Of a stretch of 54,399 bases of DNA, positions 51,573 through 54,399 are shown piece by piece. This DNA comes from Bacteroidota bacterium (GTDB lineage: Bacteria; Bacteroidota; Ignavibacteria; Tepidaquicellales; Tepidaquicellaceae), in NCBI GenBank assembly GCA_018266895.1, contig JAFDZQ010000038.1:19421-73819 (forward strand), in the 5' to 3' direction. Under the pieces are notes generated by a model that saw only the letters and a list, made by a program, of their open reading frames with translations, made no database searches and had not been told where the DNA came from. Position 1 is the stretch's first letter; every line of letters begins with the position of its first letter. The position numbers and the translations under genes were made by a program.

Positions 51573-52123
51573 TGGAGAAATTCATCATAGATGACAGGAT
51601 ATTTTCGGTAAAGTTTTCTTGTGATACTGAAAAATGCAAAGGGGCATGCTGCACTCTCAAAGGAGCCGGAGGAGCTCCTCTTCTGAATGAGGAAGCCGGC
51701 ATAATTAAGAAAAATTTAAAAACCGTCGAAAAGTATCTCAGTGAAAATCACATTGAAGTAATCAGGAGGGATGGATTTTTGGTTGGTGAAAAAGATGACT
51801 ATTCAATCAACAGTTATGACTACAGGGAATGTGTTTTTGCATTCTATGAAAACGGGATAGCAAAATGTTCATTTCAGAAAGCGTATTACAGCGGTCAGTC
51901 GGATTTTATGAAACCTATTTCCTGTCATTTATTCCCTGTAAGAATATACGGCAGAAAAAGAAAGATCATAAGATATGAAGAACTTTATGAATGTTTTGAT
52001 GCTTTTGCCAAAGGTGAAGAGGAAAATATTACAGTATTCGAATTTGCAAAAGAGCCCTTAGAAAGAGAATACGGCAAGGAGTTTTACAGGGATTTGAAAA
52101 ATAAATATTTAAAAAAAAGCTGA
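51572..52123 (+). CDS. DUF3109 cysteine-rich protein
   Basis: A 183-residue cytoplasmic protein with a cysteine pattern (FSCDTEKCKGACCTLKG near residue 18, RECVFAF, AKCSFQKAYY, ISCHLFPVR, YECFDAF) that suggests a metal or Fe-S site, as in the YkgJ/DUF3109 type of family. It shares one base with the dprA stop (TGATG) and is followed by rpoN after one base, so it is firmly in the dprA-rpoN-hslVU operon. The biochemical role is unknown. Confidence 0.85.
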   Translation: MEKFIIDDRIFSVKFSCDTEKCKGACCTLKGAGGAPLLNEEAGIIKKNLKTVEKYLSENHIEVIRRDGFLVGEKDDYSINSYDYRECVFAFYENGIAKCSFQKAYYSGQSDFMKPISCHLFPVRIYGRKRKIIRYEELYECFDAFAKGEEENITVFEFAKEPLEREYGKEFYRDLKNKYLKKS

Positions 52124-52124
52124 A

Positions 52125-53615
52125 ATGTTAAAACAGACGCAGAATCTTAAGCTAATGCAGAAGCTGCTTCCGGCAATGATTCTGAACCAGAAAATACTTA
52201 CCATTCCAACGCTGGCTCTTGAAAATATTATCAAGAAAGAGCTTGAACAGAATCCTATGCTTGAGGAAGAAGGTGACACCGGAACAAGTGACAGTGATAT
52301 AACAGATCCGGTTACTGAAGACAGCAGTATCACAGATTCAGGTGACGATTCAAAAACAGAAAATGATGAGACCGATATTGCAGACAAGGAAGAAACAGAC
52401 TGGGATGAATATTTTGAAAATGAAAACGAAACACCCGGAACCGGTGATTACACCGAAAACAAATCTTTTGACAACGGCAATATCAGCGAAGAGAGCTCTT
52501 TAAATTCAGGATTACTGCTTCAGATTCATTTATCAGAACTAAGCGCAAAGAAAGCTTTCATCGGGGAGGAAATAATATGGTCACTTTCAGATGACGGTTA
52601 TTTTACTGAAAATAATGCAGACATTTTAGCCGATCTTGAAGTAAAAAAATCAGGAACCGAATTTGAGAATGAGTCATTTACAGAAGAAGAAATAGATGAA
52701 ACTCTTAAATTTATTCAGACTAATCTTGATCCACCCGGAATTGCCGCAAGAAATCTGAAAGAGTGCCTTCTTATTCAGACTGACCGGTCTGAAAAACCTC
52801 CGTACATTAAAAAACTTGCAGGTAATATTATTGAAAATCACCTCGACGACCTCAGGCTAAAGCGGTTTGAAAATGTAAGCAGGGATTTGAATATTGAGAC
52901 AAGTTTTGTAAGCGAAATATTCGAATTTATACATAAGCTGAATCCAAAACCAGGCTTTATAGAAAAGCATGAGAGCGAAAACTATATTGTACCTGATCTT
53001 ATTGTAAAAAAAGTGGATGATAATTATGAAATTTTTCTCAATGAACGGTTTATCCCTTCATTAAGATTAAGCAGAACATATCAGAAAATGTATTCCAACA
53101 AAAGGAATAAACTTGATAAACAAACAAAGGAATACTTATTGAATAATTTTAATAAAGCGAAATGGTTCATCGAAGCCATTAATTCAAGAAGAGAAACAAT
53201 GCTTAAAGTAATGAATGCTATAATAAACAGGCAAAGAGATTATTTTGACAACAACGGTGAAGGTTTAAAACCAATGTACGAAAAGGAAATCGCCGCTGAT
53301 ATAAATATGGATCCGTCAACTGTCAGCAGGACTGTCAAAGGAAAATATGTACAGACGGATTTCGGAATTTTTGAGCTGCGTTCTTTTTTCAGCTCATCAC
53401 TCCAGACTGACGACGGAGGTGAAATTTCCAACAGGGAATTAAAAATCAAACTTAAAGATCTGATTGACAATGAAGACAAACGAAAACCGTTGACTGACAG
53501 TGAACTTGCTGTGACACTGATTAAATCAGGATATAAAATTGCCAGAAGAACGGTTGCAAAATACCGTGAATCATTAAATGTGCCTCCATCAAAATTAAGA
53601 AGAGAGATTATCTAA
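52125..53615 (+). CDS. rpoN: RNA polymerase sigma-54 factor
   Basis: The alternative sigma factor that needs AAA+ activators and reads -24/-12 promoters. Region I is present at the N-terminus (LKQTQNLKLMQKLLPAMILNQKILTIPTLALENIIKKELEQNPMLEEE, shown here only as the region 3-50), followed by a strongly acidic region II (~50-115), the core-binding region, and the C-terminal DNA-binding domain with HTH (AADINMDPSTVSRTVKGKYVQT) and the RpoN box ARRTVAKYRE at residues 473-482. Full length (496 residues). No activator gene is in the window. Confidence 0.96.
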   Translation: MLKQTQNLKLMQKLLPAMILNQKILTIPTLALENIIKKELEQNPMLEEEGDTGTSDSDITDPVTEDSSITDSGDDSKTENDETDIADKEETDWDEYFENENETPGTGDYTENKSFDNGNISEESSLNSGLLLQIHLSELSAKKAFIGEEIIWSLSDDGYFTENNADILADLEVKKSGTEFENESFTEEEIDETLKFIQTNLDPPGIAARNLKECLLIQTDRSEKPPYIKKLAGNIIENHLDDLRLKRFENVSRDLNIETSFVSEIFEFIHKLNPKPGFIEKHESENYIVPDLIVKKVDDNYEIFLNERFIPSLRLSRTYQKMYSNKRNKLDKQTKEYLLNNFNKAKWFIEAINSRRETMLKVMNAIINRQRDYFDNNGEGLKPMYEKEIAADINMDPSTVSRTVKGKYVQTDFGIFELRSFFSSSLQTDDGGEISNRELKIKLKDLIDNEDKRKPLTDSELAVTLIKSGYKIARRTVAKYRESLNVPPSKLRREII

Positions 53616-53636
53616 AAAACAAAATTAAAATCAGAA

Positions 53637-54185
53637 TTGGATAAAAGAAGAAAGATAAAATCGACAACGGTTATCGGACTTATAAAAAACGGTAAAGCGG
53701 TGATCGGAAGTGACGGTCAGGTCACTATGGGAAATACCGTTATGAAACATACTACAAAGAAAGTAAGGAAAATTTTTAATGATAAAGTTCTGGTGGGTTT
53801 TGCAGGAGCTACTTCCGATGCTTTTACGCTTTTCGAAAAATTCGAAAGCAAACTTGAAGAATATAAAGGAAATCTGTCCAGAGCAGCCGTAGAGCTTGCA
53901 AAGGAATGGCGCACTGACAAATATCTCAGACGCCTTGAAGCACTTCTTGTAGTGGTAGACAATGAAAAAGCACTGATAGTCTCAGGAACGGGAGATGTAA
54001 TCGAACCCGATGACGGAATTGCTGCAATCGGCTCAGGAGGTCCTTACGCTCTTGTAGCTGCAAGAATGCTCCTCAAATATTCAAAGCTCGGTGCAAAAGA
54101 AATCGTGGAAGAATCACTGAATCAGGCCGCTGAAATTTGCATATACACAAATCATAATATTTCAATAGAAGAATTAAAAAGTTAA
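53637..54185 (+). CDS. hslV: ATP-dependent protease subunit HslV
   Basis: The proteasome-like peptidase of the HslUV (ClpQY) complex. The mature catalytic Thr should be Thr10 (KS|TTVIGL), so a 9-residue propeptide MDKRRKIKS is removed; E. coli HslV loses only Met. Conserved stretches are [58 protein letters not shown] and [15 protein letters not shown] with ICIYTNHN at the end. TTG start at 53637. hslU follows after 24 bases. Confidence 0.95.
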   Translation: MDKRRKIKSTTVIGLIKNGKAVIGSDGQVTMGNTVMKHTTKKVRKIFNDKVLVGFAGATSDAFTLFEKFESKLEEYKGNLSRAAVELAKEWRTDKYLRRLEALLVVVDNEKALIVSGTGDVIEPDDGIAAIGSGGPYALVAARMLLKYSKLGAKEIVEESLNQAAEICIYTNHNISIEELKS

Positions 54186-54209
54186 ATTGTACAAAAAATA
54201 AACAGGGTA

Positions 54210-54399
54210 ATGATAAAAGAGGACATAGAAAATCAACTTCAAAAAGTAAAACAGAAAATGAAAAAAACCATTTTTAAAAATATCTTAAAAGAGGATACAC
54301 AGCTGACGCCTTCACAGATAGTGGAAGAGCTGGACAAATATACTATAGGACAGAAAAAAGCAAAAAAATCCGTAGCCATTGCACTTAGAAACAGGTGGA
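54210..54399 (+). CDS. hslU: ATP-dependent protease ATPase subunit HslU, truncated by window edge
   Basis: The unfoldase partner of HslV; only the first 63 codons are in the window. [32 protein letters not shown] is the family's N-terminal sequence. Counting from the ATG at 54210 there are about 31 residues before it ([19 protein letters not shown]...), more than in most HslU proteins; an in-frame ATG at 54258 would shorten this by 16. Walker A and later parts lie beyond the window. Confidence 0.92.
   Translation, partial: MIKEDIENQLQKVKQKMKKTIFKNILKEDTQLTPSQIVEELDKYTIGQKKAKKSVAIALRNRW

Noticed and set aside
1-54399. tRNA or rRNA genes
   Set aside because: No stretch with a T-loop GTTCGAATC-type motif plus acceptor pairing was found when reading the intergenic regions.

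Overview
The window looks like a chromosome segment of an AT-rich, Gram-negative member of the FCB group, most likely Ignavibacteria/Chlorobi-like or another Bacteroidota-related lineage. The evidence is: several secreted proteins ending in the type A sorting tail of the type IX secretion system (T9SS; NYPNPFNP...GIYFYKL...K); an outer-membrane TonB-dependent receptor with a carboxypeptidase-regulatory domain; few Shine-Dalgarno sequences; and three promoter candidates of the Bacteroidota form TTTG-N19-TAnnTTTG. No 16S gene is present, so the taxon is inferred. I saw no tRNA, rRNA, CRISPR array, prophage or transposase.

Layout: 1-480 is a gene-free stretch with a 32-bp perfect palindrome. 481-5578 is an envelope block (S41 C-terminal processing protease, two tandem DUF3108 proteins, LolA-like carrier, LPG-synthase-type membrane protein), with a convergent DedA gene. 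6776-12501 has a lone OppF-type ATPase, a TonB-dependent receptor, a DUF481 barrel and a secreted hypothetical. 12561-20909 is mainly metabolic: thiolase, pgsA-pgpA-cinA with a small hypothetical, a DUF5661 protein, a P-type cation ATPase and a 2-hydroxyacid dehydrogenase. 21056-28227 is on the minus strand: an ABC exporter and two large secreted proteins (a nuclease-like protein and a 16-repeat SBBP propeller) that share a C-terminal dockerin-like module.

28330-39267 is the accessory highlight: a choice-of-anchor B (LVIVD) protein and a four-gene run of secreted proteins with a bacterial Ig-like domain, an FnIII-like linker and a T9SS tail. The last three are tandem paralogues with an IgGFc-binding-type head. 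Their last ~700 coding bases are almost identical while the heads have diverged. Their intergenic leaders are also duplicated and carry a conserved nine-codon ORF (MKN-x-N-x-HPP-stop), and two carry a 9-4-9 palindrome overlapping the -33 box of a promoter.

39321-54399 returns to ordinary genes: a small hypothetical overlapping tsaD, a secreted protein of the family often labelled asparagine synthetase B, a BtuF-like binding lipoprotein, two secreted thioredoxin-fold proteins, an SSS symporter, bcp, a GNAT-like protein, and a second choice-of-anchor B protein carrying the dockerin-like module instead of a T9SS tail. A tight operon, dprA-DUF3109-rpoN-hslV-hslU, runs off the right edge.

The strongest unexplained signals are the constant-tail/variable-head gene array with its leader ORF and operator-like palindromes, and the exchange of two different C-terminal address modules among secreted passenger domains.
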